The translations under genes were made by a program, and so were the position numbers. DNA of 64,000 nucleotides from Acetobacter thailandicus (lineage in GTDB: Bacteria > Pseudomonadota > Alphaproteobacteria > Acetobacterales > Acetobacteraceae), in assembly GCF_011516655.1 (NCBI RefSeq), contig NZ_WOSV01000002.1, positions 248,001 through 312,000 on the forward strand. Reading direction: 5' to 3'. Positions within the stretch are counted from its first letter, which is position 1, and the number at the start of each line of letters is the position of its first letter. Below are positions 35,733 to 47,599 of this stretch, piece after piece. The notes under the pieces are model-generated. The model ran no database searches. It worked only from the letters and a program-made list of their open reading frames with translations, and was not told the origin of the DNA.

Positions 35733-37219
35733 GCCTTTCTCTCCCCGCCCTGTGTCACGCAGCACATGTGCCTGTGTCTTCTCATGAGCACAGTCTTTTT
35801 CACACCGTCACAATCAGCGCCGTCACGGCTGACAGCCGTGCTGTTACGCCGGGTACTTTATTTGTTGCCTTGCCGGGTACAAAAACTGATGGGCGCGCTT
35901 TTATCGCCAGTGCCGTCACTCAGGGGGCCGCTGCGGTTCTTATGCCTGATGATGACACTCCCTGGCCATCCGACGTGCCACAACGCCCCCTTTTACGTGC
36001 GGAAAATCCACGTAAGGCTCTGGCTCTTATGGCTGCTGCTCTTGCAGGCCGGCAACCGGCACCGCTGGTGGCGGTAACCGGTACAAACGGCAAAACGAGC
36101 ACTGTTGGTTTTTTACGCCAGCTCTGGGCACTGCATGGTTTTCGGGCCGCTGCCCTTGGCACACTGGGGCTGACCGGCACTGACCTGCCCCCGCTTAAAA
36201 TGCCTGCGCTCACTACACCTGACCCTGTCGCACTGGCAAACGGTCTTGCTACTCTTGCACAGGCTGGGGTTAATCATGTTGCTCTTGAAGCCTCTTCTCA
36301 TGGTTTGCAGCAAAACCGTCTGGATGGTCTGCATCTGACTGCTGCGGGCTTTACAAATCTGACACGCGACCATCTTGACTACCACGGTACGCCAGAGGCC
36401 TATCGCACGGCAAAACTCAGATTATTTTCTGAACTCTTGCCAGAGGGCGCTGTCGCAGCGGCCAATGCTGATATGGACCCGCAAACCCTTGCCGCACTGC
36501 GTGAAACAGCAAAAGCGCGCAAACTTACCCTGCGCACAGTTGGCTCTGAGGGCGATTATATCCGCCTGATCTCACAAACCCCTCTACCCACAGGGCAGGA
36601 AATCGTGATTGATGCAGATGGCAGCCGTCATACACTGACGCTTTCTCTGCCTGGCCGGTATCAGGTTGACAATATCCTGCTGGCTGCAGCCCTCGCCGCA
36701 CAAAATGACATATCCCTGCAGGATGTTATCGCCCTCCTCCCCGGACTTGAAGGTGTAAAAGGCCGAATGGAACGGGTGCTGATGCTGCCTGACGGGGCTG
36801 CTGCCTATGTTGATTATGCACACACACCTGATGCCCTTGCCAGCCTGCTGGCCTCTTTACGCCCGCACACACAGGGTCGTCTGATTGTCGTATTTGGTGC
36901 AGGCGGAGACCGTGACCGCGGCAAACGCCCGCTTATGGCCCGGGAAGCGGCAAAAGGTGCTGATATTGTCATCATCACAGATGACAACCCCAGAACTGAA
37001 GACGCCGCCTCCATCCGTGCTGAAGTCAGAAGCGGCGCCCCTGATGCCCTCACCATTGACAATCGCAGAGATGCTATAGCTAAAGGGCTGTCACTGTTAG
37101 CCCCTCAGGATATTCTTGTCATTGCCGGTAAAGGCCACGAGCAGGGACAGATTATTGGCACTGAAATACATCCTTTTGATGATGCCTCCGTCCTGCGCGA
37201 ACTGGCAGGTGTTATATGA
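35729..37219 (+). CDS. murE: UDP-MurNAc-L-Ala-D-Glu-meso-DAP ligase
   Basis: 496 residues. Adds the third amino acid to the peptidoglycan precursor. ATP motif GTNGKTS, and DNPR in TDDNPRTED, the signature of meso-diaminopimelate rather than lysine specificity. Length normal. ATGA overlaps at both ends tie it to ftsI and murF. Confidence 0.96.
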   Translation: MSLSLPALCHAAHVPVSSHEHSLFHTVTISAVTADSRAVTPGTLFVALPGTKTDGRAFIASAVTQGAAAVLMPDDDTPWPSDVPQRPLLRAENPRKALALMAAALAGRQPAPLVAVTGTNGKTSTVGFLRQLWALHGFRAAALGTLGLTGTDLPPLKMPALTTPDPVALANGLATLAQAGVNHVALEASSHGLQQNRLDGLHLTAAGFTNLTRDHLDYHGTPEAYRTAKLRLFSELLPEGAVAAANADMDPQTLAALRETAKARKLTLRTVGSEGDYIRLISQTPLPTGQEIVIDADGSRHTLTLSLPGRYQVDNILLAAALAAQNDISLQDVIALLPGLEGVKGRMERVLMLPDGAAAYVDYAHTPDALASLLASLRPHTQGRLIVVFGAGGDRDRGKRPLMAREAAKGADIVIITDDNPRTEDAASIRAEVRSGAPDALTIDNRRDAIAKGLSLLAPQDILVIAGKGHEQGQIIGTEIHPFDDASVLRELAGVI

Positions 37220-38604
37220 CCGGACCACTCTGGACCGCTGAGGAACTGACAGCCGCAACCGGTGGACATTTTACCGGCCCATGCTCAGCTCTTATCACCG
37301 GTATTTCTATCGATACCCGCACTCTTGCTCCTGGTGATTTGTTCATTGCCCTGAAAGGCGAGAACAGTGACGGACATGCCCATATCAGCACAGCGCTTGA
37401 AAAAGGTGCGGCTGCGGTCATGGTGCATGATGCGATATCGTCTGATGACCCCCGCCTGCTTGTTGTGTCTGATACCCTGAGCGGGCTTCAGGCTCTGGCT
37501 CTGGCAGCCCGTGCCCGCTTTGCCGGCAAAACGATTGCCGTCACGGGTAGTGTTGGTAAAACGACCACCAAAGAAATGCTGCGCGTCGCCCTGGGCGCAC
37601 TTGGGCAGGTGCATGCGGCTGAAGCATCATATAACAATCACTGGGGCGTCCCCCTCACGCTGGCACGCCTGCCCCGTGAAGCAGCATTCTGCATCAGTGA
37701 AATCGGCATGAACCACCCTGGCGAAATTTCGCCACTGGCTCATATGGTTCGCCCCGATATTGCAGTTATCACCACCATCGCATCAGCTCACATCGGCTAC
37801 ATGGGCAGCCTTGATGCTATTGCTGAGGAAAAATCTGCGCTCATTTCTGCTCTGCCAGCAAATGGCATTGCTGTGATACCTGACGATGCACACGGCCAAA
37901 GCTTTTTTACACAGGCAGCCGCTGCGGTTCACGCCACATTATGGTCCTGTGGTCAGAAGCCCGATAGTACCGTCAGAGCATCTGACCTGCATATGATGGC
38001 TGAAGGCTCTTCTTTTCAGGCGAGCACACCACACGGTACAGTCTCTGTGCGGTTAAACGCACCGGGTCAGCACCTGGTGCGCAATGCCCTGGCAACACTG
38101 GGCGTCGTAGCCGCCCTGAAAGGTGACCTGCCACGTGCCGCAGCTGCCATGGCCAGTTTCTCCCCAGGGAAAGGACGCGGCGCTTTTACCCACATTGCAG
38201 GCGGCACCATAACACTGCTTGACGAGAGCTATAATGCCTCAGCAGCCTCTGTTAAAGCAACGCTTGAGACACTCAGACTTATTCCTGCCAGCCGTCATAT
38301 TGCCATACTGGGCGATATTCGCGAGCTGGGTGATTTTTCAACGACCGAACACGCCGCACTGGCTCCTGTTGCTGCTCAGTGTGCTGATCTTATTTTTTGC
38401 TGCGGACCACACATGAAATCCCTCTATGATTCTCTGCCTCATGCGAAACAGGGCGCATGGGCTGAAAACTCTGCTGCCCTGGCCCCTCTTGCCTGCGCTG
38501 CCCTGCGGCGGGGGGATGTGCTTCTGGTTAAAGGCAGCCTTGGCAGTCGCATGCGTGTCGTTATCGAAGCTCTCACTGCTCTGTCTCATGTGGAACCCGC
38601 CTGA
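37216..38604 (+). CDS. murF: UDP-MurNAc-tripeptide-D-Ala-D-Ala ligase
   Basis: 462 residues. Adds D-Ala-D-Ala to the precursor in the cytoplasm. ATP motif [13 protein letters not shown], then [12 protein letters not shown] and the Mur-ligase C-terminal motif LDESYNAS. Overlaps murE (ATGA) and mraY (TGATG). Confidence 0.96.
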   Translation: MTGPLWTAEELTAATGGHFTGPCSALITGISIDTRTLAPGDLFIALKGENSDGHAHISTALEKGAAAVMVHDAISSDDPRLLVVSDTLSGLQALALAARARFAGKTIAVTGSVGKTTTKEMLRVALGALGQVHAAEASYNNHWGVPLTLARLPREAAFCISEIGMNHPGEISPLAHMVRPDIAVITTIASAHIGYMGSLDAIAEEKSALISALPANGIAVIPDDAHGQSFFTQAAAAVHATLWSCGQKPDSTVRASDLHMMAEGSSFQASTPHGTVSVRLNAPGQHLVRNALATLGVVAALKGDLPRAAAAMASFSPGKGRGAFTHIAGGTITLLDESYNASAASVKATLETLRLIPASRHIAILGDIRELGDFSTTEHAALAPVAAQCADLIFCCGPHMKSLYDSLPHAKQGAWAENSAALAPLACAALRRGDVLLVKGSLGSRMRVVIEALTALSHVEPA

Positions 38605-39698
38605 TGCTCTCCTTTCTCTCCTCTCTCAGCCTGCATGATGGCCATGTTCCGCTTATCAACCTCCTGCGCTACATCTCTTTTCGTGCCGGCTGTGCCTGCC
38701 TGACAGCACTGGTCGTGTCGCTGTTTCTGGGCAAACCTCTGATTGCCATGCTCAGACGTATCCAGCGTGGCGGACAGCCCATCAGAGCGCTCGGACCAGA
38801 GCGCCACCTGGTTGAAAAAGCCGGCACCCCAACAATGGGTGGTGTGCTTATTCTGATCTCAATGCTGGTTTCAATATTATTATGGGGCGACCTGTCTAAC
38901 GGGCTTTTATGGGCTGTACTACTGACTACTCTTGGCTTTGGCGGCGTTGGCTTTGCCGATGATTATCTGAAGCTTTCAAAACGCAATACGGATGGTGTGT
39001 CGAAGCGCGCGCGACTTGGCAGCGAGTTTCTGATCTCTCTGCTCTGCGGATGGTGGCTGCAACACATGATGCCACCTGACCTCGCCAATAAAGTGGCCTT
39101 TCCGTTTGCTAAAGACCTGTTGCTGCCACTCGGCTTTGCTTTTCCGCTTTTTGCCATGATCACCATTACCGGATTTGGTAATGCTGTGAACTTCACTGAT
39201 GGCCTTGATGGCCTGGCTATTGTGCCTGTTGTTATTGCCGCTCTGGTCTTTGGCCTGCTGTCTTACGTTGTCGGGAATCATGTTTTTGCTGATTATCTAC
39301 AGGTGCATGCCGTACCAGGCGCCGGTGAACTGGCCGTTTTCTGTGCAGCCCTGATTGGTGCTGGCTTAGGGTTTTTGTGGTTTAACGCACCACCGGCTTC
39401 GGTATTCATGGGCGACACCGGCTCTCTCTCTCTTGGCGGGGCGCTGGGGGCCCTGGCAGTTGCCATTAAACATGAGCTGGTACTGTGCATTGTTGGCGGG
39501 CTGTTTGTCATTGAAACCTGCTCCGTTGTGATACAGGTTTTCTGGTATAAACGTACAGGACGTCGTATTTTTCTGATGGCGCCCATACACCATCATTTTG
39601 AGAAAAAAGGCTGGGCTGAACCGAAAATCGTGATCCGTTTCTGGATTGTCTCTATCGTTCTGGGGCTGTGCGGCCTGGCCACGCTGAAACTACGATGA
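38604..39698 (+). CDS. mraY: Phospho-MurNAc-pentapeptide transferase MraY
   Basis: 364 residues, ten membrane helices. Makes lipid I by joining the pentapeptide precursor to undecaprenyl phosphate. Characteristic GTPTMGG, here [11 protein letters not shown] (about 72-82), GFADDYLKL with the catalytic aspartates, [13 protein letters not shown], and the histidine motif APIHHHFE are present. Confidence 0.96.
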   Translation: MLSFLSSLSLHDGHVPLINLLRYISFRAGCACLTALVVSLFLGKPLIAMLRRIQRGGQPIRALGPERHLVEKAGTPTMGGVLILISMLVSILLWGDLSNGLLWAVLLTTLGFGGVGFADDYLKLSKRNTDGVSKRARLGSEFLISLLCGWWLQHMMPPDLANKVAFPFAKDLLLPLGFAFPLFAMITITGFGNAVNFTDGLDGLAIVPVVIAALVFGLLSYVVGNHVFADYLQVHAVPGAGELAVFCAALIGAGLGFLWFNAPPASVFMGDTGSLSLGGALGALAVAIKHELVLCIVGGLFVIETCSVVIQVFWYKRTGRRIFLMAPIHHHFEKKGWAEPKIVIRFWIVSIVLGLCGLATLKLR

Positions 39699-41125
39699 CA
39701 CATATTTTTCCTGACACTCTTTTTGCAGATCATCGCTATGCCGTGCTGGGTCTGGGGCGCAACGGCAGCCCCGCAGCCATAGCCCTGGCGCAAATGGGTG
39801 CGAGCGTTCAGGCATGGGACGACAGCGAACAGGCACGTAATGGCCTGCTTGCTCTTATTGCCCGGCAACCTACTGACATACAAAACCGCCTTACTCTCGC
39901 ACCACCTGAAACCTTCGATGGCTTTTCTGCTCTGGTGCTGTCTCCGGGTATTCCCCACATCCTGCCGGCTCCGCACCCGGCAGCAGCCCGCGCCCGTGCA
40001 GCAGGTATACCTGTTCTTTCAGATGCTGAACTGCTGTTTCAGGCTGTGCGTAAAGCTGGCAGCAAGGCACGCTTTGCCGGCATCACAGGCACAAATGGCA
40101 AAAGCACGACCACAACCCTCCTCGCTTATATCCTTGAACAGGCTGGCATGCCTGTTGCGGCGGGAGGCAATCTCGGCCCCGCGGCACTCAGCCTGCCACT
40201 TTTGCCGGACAACGGTGTATATGTGCTTGAGATGTCATCCTACATGCTTGAGCGCCTTGAGAGCATGCATTTTGATGTCGCCTGCCTGCTTAACCTGACA
40301 CCTGACCATCTTGATCGTCATGATGGCATGAGCGGATATACCGAGGCCAAAAAGCAGATCTTTAAAGGTCAGACACAAAACGACCTTGCTGTTGTCGGCA
40401 TTGAAGATAATTTTTGCCGCGCTGTCATTGATGAGTTACGGACAAAAAACTGTAACTGCATAACCATCTCGGGCAGCCCTGATGAACCACAGGCTGATAT
40501 TTTCGCAGACGGAAAAATACTCCGCCGCAAAACGGAAAAGCTCGCCTCTGCAGGCCCTGCCCTGCCAGGTAGTCACAACGCACAAAATGCAGCGGCAGCA
40601 TGGGCTATGGCAGAGTTTCTGGGCGTTAATCCTGACGTTATCCGTCAGTGCCTTTCCTTTTTTGCTGGATTGCCGCACCGGCAAAAAATTGTCGTACAGC
40701 ATCAGAGGGTAACGTTTATTGATGACAGCAAAGCCACGAATGCTGATGCAACAGCGCGGGCGCTCGACTGTTATGAAAACCTGATCTGGATTGCCGGCGG
40801 CATAGCAAAAGAAGGTGGTATTGACTCACTTTCATCATATTTCCCGCGTATCAGACATGCTTTCCTGATCGGACGCGATGCTGAAAAGCTGGCAGAAACA
40901 CTCCGTGCGCATCAGGTCCCCTTTACGGTTGCCGGCACGCTTGACAAGGCTGTGCCTGCGGCTTTTGCTGAAGCAAAGAGCTCACAGACACCTGTTGTGC
41001 TGCTCTCCCCTGCCTGTGCAAGCTTTGACCAGTTTTCAGGTTTTGAAGCACGTGGGTTATATTTTCAGCAGCTGGCACAGGCTCTGACGAACCCGTCTGT
41101 TTCTCAGCCAGGAGAAAGTATCTGA
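39695..41125 (+). CDS. murD: UDP-MurNAc-L-Ala:D-Glu ligase
   Basis: 476 residues from ATG 39695, which overlaps the mraY stop (ATGA); an in-frame codon at 39668 lies inside mraY and is rejected. Adds D-glutamate to UDP-MurNAc-L-Ala. N-terminal [11 protein letters not shown] motif [12 protein letters not shown], then [10 protein letters not shown] and [11 protein letters not shown]. Confidence 0.96.
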   Translation: MTHIFPDTLFADHRYAVLGLGRNGSPAAIALAQMGASVQAWDDSEQARNGLLALIARQPTDIQNRLTLAPPETFDGFSALVLSPGIPHILPAPHPAAARARAAGIPVLSDAELLFQAVRKAGSKARFAGITGTNGKSTTTTLLAYILEQAGMPVAAGGNLGPAALSLPLLPDNGVYVLEMSSYMLERLESMHFDVACLLNLTPDHLDRHDGMSGYTEAKKQIFKGQTQNDLAVVGIEDNFCRAVIDELRTKNCNCITISGSPDEPQADIFADGKILRRKTEKLASAGPALPGSHNAQNAAAAWAMAEFLGVNPDVIRQCLSFFAGLPHRQKIVVQHQRVTFIDDSKATNADATARALDCYENLIWIAGGIAKEGGIDSLSSYFPRIRHAFLIGRDAEKLAETLRAHQVPFTVAGTLDKAVPAAFAEAKSSQTPVVLLSPACASFDQFSGFEARGLYFQQLAQALTNPSVSQPGESI

Positions 41126-42291
41126 TGCCAGGCTTTTCCCGCAGTGATGATTCCCCCTTTGGGCGGTGGTGGCGCAGTGTTGACCGCACAACGCTCATCT
41201 GTGCCTTCATTCTGATCGGGTTTGGCTATATTCTTATGCTGGCTGCAAGCCCTGCTGTTGCAGTACGTATCGGCGCATCACGCAATATGTTTATTTTAAA
41301 GCAGGTGATGTTTCTCACCGTTGCCGGTACGATTATGACCGGCGTTTCAATGCTGTCGCGCAGAACTGTTCTCAGACTGGCTATGGTCTGCGGGGCGCTG
41401 ATGCTCGGGGCAACCCTGCTGACACTGGTGCATGGCATTGAAATTAAAGGGGCCCGCCGCTGGATTGCACTGCCACTTATGTCTCTCCAGCCTTCTGAGT
41501 TTCTGAAACCCTGTTTTGCTGTGGTTACTGGCTGGCTTCTGACGCAGCGGCGCCTGTCACGCTATCTGCCAGGGATGCTGATCGCTTTTGTTCTGTATGG
41601 CATTATCCTCATGCTGCTTAAATCGCAGCCTGACATTGGCATGCTGACCGTCGTAACGCTGGTATTTCTGATCCAGCTTTTTGTCGATGGTCTGAGCCTG
41701 GCCCTGGTCGGCGTTGGTGTTGCTCTTATTATTGCTGCTGGCATTTCAGCCTTTTTTCTGTTTCACCATGTGCGCTCACGTGTTGAGCGCTTTCTGCACC
41801 CTGATGTAGGCGACCATTATCAGATTGACACTGCACTGCGTGCTTTTGGCAATGGCGGCCTGGCCGGGCGCGGTCCAGGTGAAGGGCGGGTTAAAGACCT
41901 GCTGCCAGATGCTCATGCTGACTTTGTTTTTGCCGTTGCAGGCGAGGAATATGGCATGATTGTTTGCATGCTTATCATTCTTGTCTTTAGTGTTATTATC
42001 ATCCGCACGCTGCTGCGCCTTATTCGTGAAGATAATGCTTTCGTCGTTATTGCTGTAACGGGACTTATTTCTGGTTTTGGGTTTCAGGCTTTTGTAAATA
42101 TGGCTTCAACCCTGCATCTGATCCCGACCAAAGGCATGACACTACCCTTTATTTCTTACGGTGGCTCTTCAGCAATGTCGATTGCTCTGGCTCTGGGTAT
42201 GGTCCTCGCTCTGACCCGCCATCAGCCAGGGGATCGCGCAAATTTTGGTTCACCCCTTTTAACCCCCCGAACACAGGGACGCACACCATGA
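41125..42291 (+). CDS. ftsW: Lipid II polymerase FtsW
   Basis: 388 residues, SEDS family with about ten helices. Polymerises lipid II at the septum with FtsI. Motifs include GARRWIALP, QPSEFLKP, SQPDIGM and the C-terminal PTKGMTLPFISYGGSS. TGATG with murD and ATGA with murG. Confidence 0.95.
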   Translation: MPGFSRSDDSPFGRWWRSVDRTTLICAFILIGFGYILMLAASPAVAVRIGASRNMFILKQVMFLTVAGTIMTGVSMLSRRTVLRLAMVCGALMLGATLLTLVHGIEIKGARRWIALPLMSLQPSEFLKPCFAVVTGWLLTQRRLSRYLPGMLIAFVLYGIILMLLKSQPDIGMLTVVTLVFLIQLFVDGLSLALVGVGVALIIAAGISAFFLFHHVRSRVERFLHPDVGDHYQIDTALRAFGNGGLAGRGPGEGRVKDLLPDAHADFVFAVAGEEYGMIVCMLIILVFSVIIIRTLLRLIREDNAFVVIAVTGLISGFGFQAFVNMASTLHLIPTKGMTLPFISYGGSSAMSIALALGMVLALTRHQPGDRANFGSPLLTPRTQGRTP

Positions 42292-43436
42292 GCACATCAC
42301 GCACCATTGTGATCGCAGCCGGCGGAACGGGCGGACATTTTTTCCCCGCGCAGGCTCTGGCAGATGAGCTGAGTGCCCGCGGGCATACCCTTGTACTTAT
42401 GACCGATGAGCGCACAGGCACTATCAGTGAGGGTGTCTTCTCCAAAGGTCAGCAGTTTACCCTGCCTGCCTCAGGCGTGGTGGGGCGTAACCCCCTGCGC
42501 GCTCTGAAAGCCTGCCTGACACTTCTCAAAAGTGCATGGAAAGCCCGCTCACTGCTGCAAACCATCAGACCTGATGCTGTTGTCGGCTTTGGTGGCTACC
42601 CCTCCGTTGCTCCCCTGCTGGGTGCGCGGCTTATGGGTAAGACACACCCTCCGCTGATCATCCACGAAGGTAACGCCATTCTTGGGCAGGCTAATGCGGT
42701 ACTCTCCCGCTTTGCTGATGTCATTGCGACATCCTTCCCGACCGTAGCCCGCCTGCCAGTTGGCACCCATACCGTGCTGACGGGCATGCCGGTACGTCCG
42801 GCCATTACCGCACTGGCAGGCGAGCCATTTACTCCACCTGGCGAAACCATCAGCCTGCTGGTATGGGGTGGTTCGCTCGGGGCTACTGTTTTTTCTGAAG
42901 TGTTGCCCGCTGCACTGGCTCGCCTTTCCCCCGATCTGCGTAAGCGCCTGCGCGTAACACAACAGGCCCGCAAAGCCGATATCGAGGTCGTGCGCAAAAC
43001 ATATGCAGAGCTTGGCCTGAATGCCCGTGTTGAGTCCTTCCTCAGCGATGTGCCCGATCTTCTCAGGTCAGCGCACCTGGTTATTGGCCGCGCCGGAGGG
43101 TCATCCATTGCAGAGCTGACTGTTGCCGGGCGCCCTTCCATTCTCGTTCCACTGCCCATAGCAGCCAGCGATGAGCAGACTGAAAATGCCAAGGCCATCA
43201 CCTCTGCCGGAGCAGGCTGGATCATGCGCCAGCCCGACTTTACGCCTGTTGCTCTGGCATCACGCCTCACAGATTTACTTACCTCACCCGATGAGCTTGA
43301 GCGCGCTGCAGCCGCAGCTGCCAGGCTTGCCCGTCCCGATGCCGCCAGACACCTGGCTGACAGTGTAGAAGAATGCTTTCATCTTTCCCCATCTTCAGTA
43401 AACCAGCCTCCTCACAGCCCTCAGAAAACAGTCTGA
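42288..43436 (+). CDS. murG: UDP-GlcNAc transferase MurG
   Basis: 382 residues. Converts lipid I to lipid II at the inner face of the membrane. N-terminal [11 protein letters not shown], then [19 protein letters not shown] and the donor site [11 protein letters not shown] are present. Confidence 0.95.
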   Translation: MSTSRTIVIAAGGTGGHFFPAQALADELSARGHTLVLMTDERTGTISEGVFSKGQQFTLPASGVVGRNPLRALKACLTLLKSAWKARSLLQTIRPDAVVGFGGYPSVAPLLGARLMGKTHPPLIIHEGNAILGQANAVLSRFADVIATSFPTVARLPVGTHTVLTGMPVRPAITALAGEPFTPPGETISLLVWGGSLGATVFSEVLPAALARLSPDLRKRLRVTQQARKADIEVVRKTYAELGLNARVESFLSDVPDLLRSAHLVIGRAGGSSIAELTVAGRPSILVPLPIAASDEQTENAKAITSAGAGWIMRQPDFTPVALASRLTDLLTSPDELERAAAAAARLARPDAARHLADSVEECFHLSPSSVNQPPHSPQKTV

Positions 43437-43438
43437 AT

Positions 43439-44866
43439 ATGAGAGCTCTGCCCCTCTCGATCGGCACCATCCACTTTGTCGGCATTGGTGGTATTGGCAT
43501 GTCAGGCATTGCTGAGGTGCTCAGTATGCTGGGTTACTCTGTTCAGGGGTCTGACATCAGCGAAAATGCCAATGTTAAACGCCTGCGGGCTGCCGGCATT
43601 CCTGTCACTGTCGGGCATGCAGCAGAAAACCTGGGCGAGGCGCAGGTCGTTGTTATTTCAACTGCAGTAAGCCGTGACAACCCTGAGGTTGTTGCTGCAC
43701 GCAGCCGCCTTGTGCCTGTTGTGCGGCGCGCCGAAATGCTGGCTGAACTCATGCGCCTGCGCTGGTCTGTTGCGATCGGGGGGACACACGGAAAAACCAC
43801 AACTACCAGCCTGGTTGCCGCTGTACTCGAAGCCGCACACCTGGACCCTACCGTCATTAACGGTGGCATTATTGAGGCCTATGGCACAAATGCCCGTATG
43901 GGCAAAGGCGACTGGATGGTTGCCGAGGCTGACGAAAGTGACGGGTCTTTCCTCCGTCTCCCGGCTGTCATTTCTGTCGTGACAAACATGGACCCCGAAC
44001 ATCTGGACCACTGGGGTTCAGCCGAGGCTATGGAAGCGGCCTACGACCAGTTTGTCTCTAACGTGCCTTTTTATGGCTTTGCTGTTTTATGCATCGACCA
44101 TCCGGCTGTGCAGCAGATGATCCCGCGCCTGTCAGACCATCGTATTGTCACTTATGGCTTCTCTCCTCAGGCTGATGTCAGAGCGGAAAAATTAGAGACA
44201 GACAAAACCGGCGCAACATTTGACGTCGTACTGACAGACCGGGTCTCTCGTGAAACACGCAGAGCAGGCCCCTTCCGCCTGCCAATGCTGGGTGCCCATA
44301 ATGTTCAGAATGCACTGGCGGCCATTGCCGTTGCCACTGAAATGCAGATTTCTGACGATGTCATTCGCTCAGGCCTTGCCTCTTTCCGTGGTGTGAAACG
44401 CCGCTTTACCCGCACAGGTGAAACCGGCGGCATTACCGTAATTGATGATTACGGTCATCACCCGGTAGAAATTGCTGCGGTTTTAAAAGCCGCCCGCCAG
44501 GCCGGGGCGCGTAACGTCATTGCTGTAATGCAGCCTCATCGTTACTCGCGCCTGCAAATGCTCTTCTCAGATTTCTGCACCTGTATGAACGATGCAGACA
44601 CCGTTATTGTCTCCGATGTATATGCTGCGGGTGAAGCACCGATTGATGGCATTGACCGCAATGCTCTGATCGAGGGCCTACGTGAACGTGGTCACCGCTC
44701 TGTTTCTGGTCTTAACAGCCCTGATGAGCTTGCTGCCATGGTGCACGATATTGCAAAGCCTGGCGACCTGGTTGTCTGCCTTGGTGCGGGGACGATCACA
44801 ACATGGGCCCAGGCCCTGCCAGAGCAGCTTGCTGCGCTGCAGGCTCAGGCCGGGCAGTCATCATGA
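43439..44866 (+). CDS. murC: UDP-MurNAc:L-alanine ligase
   Basis: 475 residues from ATG 43439, two bases after the murG stop. Adds the first amino acid to UDP-MurNAc. [16 protein letters not shown] at the N-terminus, ATP motif [10 protein letters not shown], then [11 protein letters not shown] and [10 protein letters not shown]. An in-frame ATG at 43373 would overlap murG by 64 bases and add non-conserved residues; neither start has a strong ribosome site. Confidence 0.94.
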   Translation: MRALPLSIGTIHFVGIGGIGMSGIAEVLSMLGYSVQGSDISENANVKRLRAAGIPVTVGHAAENLGEAQVVVISTAVSRDNPEVVAARSRLVPVVRRAEMLAELMRLRWSVAIGGTHGKTTTTSLVAAVLEAAHLDPTVINGGIIEAYGTNARMGKGDWMVAEADESDGSFLRLPAVISVVTNMDPEHLDHWGSAEAMEAAYDQFVSNVPFYGFAVLCIDHPAVQQMIPRLSDHRIVTYGFSPQADVRAEKLETDKTGATFDVVLTDRVSRETRRAGPFRLPMLGAHNVQNALAAIAVATEMQISDDVIRSGLASFRGVKRRFTRTGETGGITVIDDYGHHPVEIAAVLKAARQAGARNVIAVMQPHRYSRLQMLFSDFCTCMNDADTVIVSDVYAAGEAPIDGIDRNALIEGLRERGHRSVSGLNSPDELAAMVHDIAKPGDLVVCLGAGTITTWAQALPEQLAALQAQAGQSS

Positions 44867-45801
44867 CAGCCCCAAGCATGATCAGCCTTGTGCAAAAAGC
44901 TTTTAGCTCAGCGCGGGGGCGCGTAACTGAACAGGCTCTGCTTGGGCCACGCACATGGTTTCGTACTGGCGGTGCCGCTGAATGGCTCTTTCAGCCTGCG
45001 GATACGGATGACCTTGCTGCGGTTATGCAAAACCTGTCACCGGAGCTGCCTGTCACGACCCTTGGCGCCTGCTCTAACGTCATTGTGCGTGATGGAGGAA
45101 TAGAAGGGGTTGTGCTGCGCCTGAGCCGTGGCTTTTCTGACATCGTGACCGAGAAAGATGGTCTGATTGTCGGGGCAGCCTGTCTTGATGCCACAATCGC
45201 TGAACATGCCGCTCAGGCCGGACTGGCCGGACTTGAATTTCTGGCTGGCATTCCCGGTTCAGCAGGTGGTGCCGTGCGCATGAATGCCGGAGCCTATGGG
45301 TCTGACATTGCAACCATCCTTGACTGGGCAGAAATTGTCACGCGCGATGGCTCTGTCATCAGGCTTGATGCCGGGGCACTCAATTTTGGATATCGTCGCT
45401 CCGGGCTGCCAGAGGGAGCTGTCGTTACACGCCTGCGTCTGCGCGGCACGCCGGCCAGCCCGGCTGATATTGCTGCGTCTATCTCAGCCATTCGTGCAGC
45501 CCGTGAAGACTCTCAGCCCGTCAGAGCCAGAACGGGTGGCTCGACATTCCGCAATCCTGATGCTGAAGAATCACTGCTGAAAGCATGGCAGCTCATTGAC
45601 CAGGCCGGCTGCCGCGGTTTGCAGATGGGCGGAGCACAGGTCAGCGAAAAACATTGCAATTTTTTAATCAACACAGGTACAGCAAGCGCGTCAGATCTGG
45701 AATCTCTTGGCAATCATGTCCGCCAGCGCGTTGCAGACCATTCAGGCGTTACCCTTCACTGGGAAATTAAACGTATCGGCAAAGCAGGAGTCTCTGAATG
45801 A
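44863..45801 (+). CDS. murB: UDP-N-acetylenolpyruvoylglucosamine reductase
   Basis: 312 residues from ATG 44863 (ATGA with murC); an upstream in-frame codon at 44803 lies within murC and is rejected. NADPH/FAD reduction that forms UDP-MurNAc. Motifs are [43 protein letters not shown] and the late catalytic GGSTFRNP (type II arrangement). Confidence 0.95.
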   Translation: MTAPSMISLVQKAFSSARGRVTEQALLGPRTWFRTGGAAEWLFQPADTDDLAAVMQNLSPELPVTTLGACSNVIVRDGGIEGVVLRLSRGFSDIVTEKDGLIVGAACLDATIAEHAAQAGLAGLEFLAGIPGSAGGAVRMNAGAYGSDIATILDWAEIVTRDGSVIRLDAGALNFGYRRSGLPEGAVVTRLRLRGTPASPADIAASISAIRAAREDSQPVRARTGGSTFRNPDAEESLLKAWQLIDQAGCRGLQMGGAQVSEKHCNFLINTGTASASDLESLGNHVRQRVADHSGVTLHWEIKRIGKAGVSE

Positions 45802-46736
45802 CAACAGCCAGGCGCGTCACCGTTCTGATGGGAGGCATGTCTTCAGAGCGCGAAGTCAGTCTTGTTTCCGGTAAAAATGTTGCCGAAGCCCTGCGCACTG
45901 CCGGTTATATCGTCAGCGAGCTTGATGCCTCCTCTGACCTCGCCGCACTGGTGAGCAACCTTAAAGAACAAAAACCGGATGTCGTCTTTAATGCCCTCCA
46001 CGGGCGATATGGCGAAGATGGCTGTATTCAGGGCATTCTTGAATGGATGAAAATTCCCTACACCCATTCTGATGTCCGCGCCTCAGCTGTTGCTATGGAT
46101 AAAGCTGCCGCACGCGCTGTTTTTCTGGCGGCAGGCCTGCCCGTTGCAAAAGGTAAAGTCGTCAGCATTGAAGAACTCGCAAAAGCTGATCCTCTCCCTG
46201 CCCCCTACGTGATTAAACCACTGAATGAAGGCTCATCTGTAGGTGTCTATATCATCCGTGAAGGCTCAGATCAGCGTAAAGAAATCGCTGCAAACTGGGG
46301 CTACGGCCCGTATGCCCTGGCAGAAGAGTTTATTCCTGGCCGTGAAATTACGGTCGGTGTCATGGGTGACCGTGCACTGACCATTACTGACATCACACCA
46401 ACCCCCGGTCAGGGGCATGATTTCTACGACTATGATGCAAAATATAAGACGGGCGGCTCAACACATGTGCTGCCGGCTCAGCTTGACGAAACAACAGCGC
46501 AGCAGGCTCTTGAAGCATCCGTCAAAGCACATCAGGCTCTGGGCTGTTCAGGTGCCTCACGCGCTGACTTTCGCCTTGACGATACCGGCTCTGGCCCTGC
46601 GCGCCTGGTCTTGCTTGAGGTCAACACTCAGCCTGGCATGACCGCGACCTCTCTGCTGCCAGAGCAGGCCGCATGGTGTGGAATAAGCTACCCTGAGCTG
46701 TGCAGCTGGCTGACAGAGCAGGCCCTTAACAAATAA
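45798..46736 (+). CDS. ddl: D-alanine-D-alanine ligase
   Basis: 312 residues. Supplies D-Ala-D-Ala to MurF. ATP-grasp enzyme with LMGGMSSEREVSL, LHGRYGEDG, KPLNEGSSVGV and EVNTQPGMT. Joined to murB (ATGA) and ftsQ (TAATG). Confidence 0.96.
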   Translation: MTTARRVTVLMGGMSSEREVSLVSGKNVAEALRTAGYIVSELDASSDLAALVSNLKEQKPDVVFNALHGRYGEDGCIQGILEWMKIPYTHSDVRASAVAMDKAAARAVFLAAGLPVAKGKVVSIEELAKADPLPAPYVIKPLNEGSSVGVYIIREGSDQRKEIAANWGYGPYALAEEFIPGREITVGVMGDRALTITDITPTPGQGHDFYDYDAKYKTGGSTHVLPAQLDETTAQQALEASVKAHQALGCSGASRADFRLDDTGSGPARLVLLEVNTQPGMTATSLLPEQAAWCGISYPELCSWLTEQALNK

Positions 46737-47599
46737 TGCGTATGCCTCCCCCCCCTCCGGCAGACAGACCATCACGTCTGCAACTGTTTATGCGCAGACA
46801 GAAAAAAACGCTGCGCCCCGTTGCCGGTCTGTTTCTTGTGGGCATTCTGGCGGGCGGAGGCTTTTTATATCTGAGTTCTCCTCAGACCAAATCGCACCTC
46901 TCCTCCTGGTTACAGCACATTGCCAGCAAAGCACCGCTGCACATTGTCTCAATTAAAACAGATGGTGCCCAGCTCACCAGCCCTGAAGCTATTTCAGAAG
47001 CTCTGGGGGTTCATGTTGGCGACCCAATTCTCGCATTTAGTGTCAGTGGTGCCCGTGACCGCCTTAATAAGCTGCCTTTTGTCGACCACGTTATCGTAGA
47101 ACGTCACCTGGCTGGTGACATTGTTGTTCATATTACAGAACGTCCTCCCTTCGCGGTCTGGCAGCATAACAGGCACTTCATTCTCATCGACAGGCAGGGT
47201 AACCCTGTGCCCGATCAGGGCATGACCGGTAAAGATGCTGAAGCTTTCACGAAGCTGCCCCTGGTTGTGGGTGTGGGTGCCAGTGAAGCTGCTGCCTCCC
47301 TGATTGATGTTTTGTCAAAAGAGCCTGAAATACGCAGTCATGTCGCTGCGGCTGTCAGGGTCAATGAACGACGCTGGAACCTCGTTCTGCACAACAATAT
47401 TACTGTTCTTCTCCCTGAAGGTGAGGAAGAGCCCGCTATTCACAGACTGGCCTCTATTCAGAAATCGACACATCTGCTGGACCGGTCTATTGTCTCTGTT
47501 GATATGCGTCTGCCTGACCGGCTGACCGTAACAAAACAACAGTCAGAGCCCGGACTCTCGGGCACATCTTCTTCGCCTCCACCGGAACACACACCATGA
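46736..47599 (+). CDS. ftsQ: Division protein FtsQ
   Basis: 287 residues, bitopic. Basic proline-rich cytoplasmic tail, helix at about 32-46, POTRA domain (LHIVSIKTDGAQLTSPEAISEALGV onwards) and a beta domain with RLPDRLTV near the end. Recruits FtsL/FtsB to the divisome. ATG 46736 overlaps the ddl stop; an ATG two codons later is also possible. Confidence 0.92.
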   Translation: MRMPPPPPADRPSRLQLFMRRQKKTLRPVAGLFLVGILAGGGFLYLSSPQTKSHLSSWLQHIASKAPLHIVSIKTDGAQLTSPEAISEALGVHVGDPILAFSVSGARDRLNKLPFVDHVIVERHLAGDIVVHITERPPFAVWQHNRHFILIDRQGNPVPDQGMTGKDAEAFTKLPLVVGVGASEAAASLIDVLSKEPEIRSHVAAAVRVNERRWNLVLHNNITVLLPEGEEEPAIHRLASIQKSTHLLDRSIVSVDMRLPDRLTVTKQQSEPGLSGTSSSPPPEHTP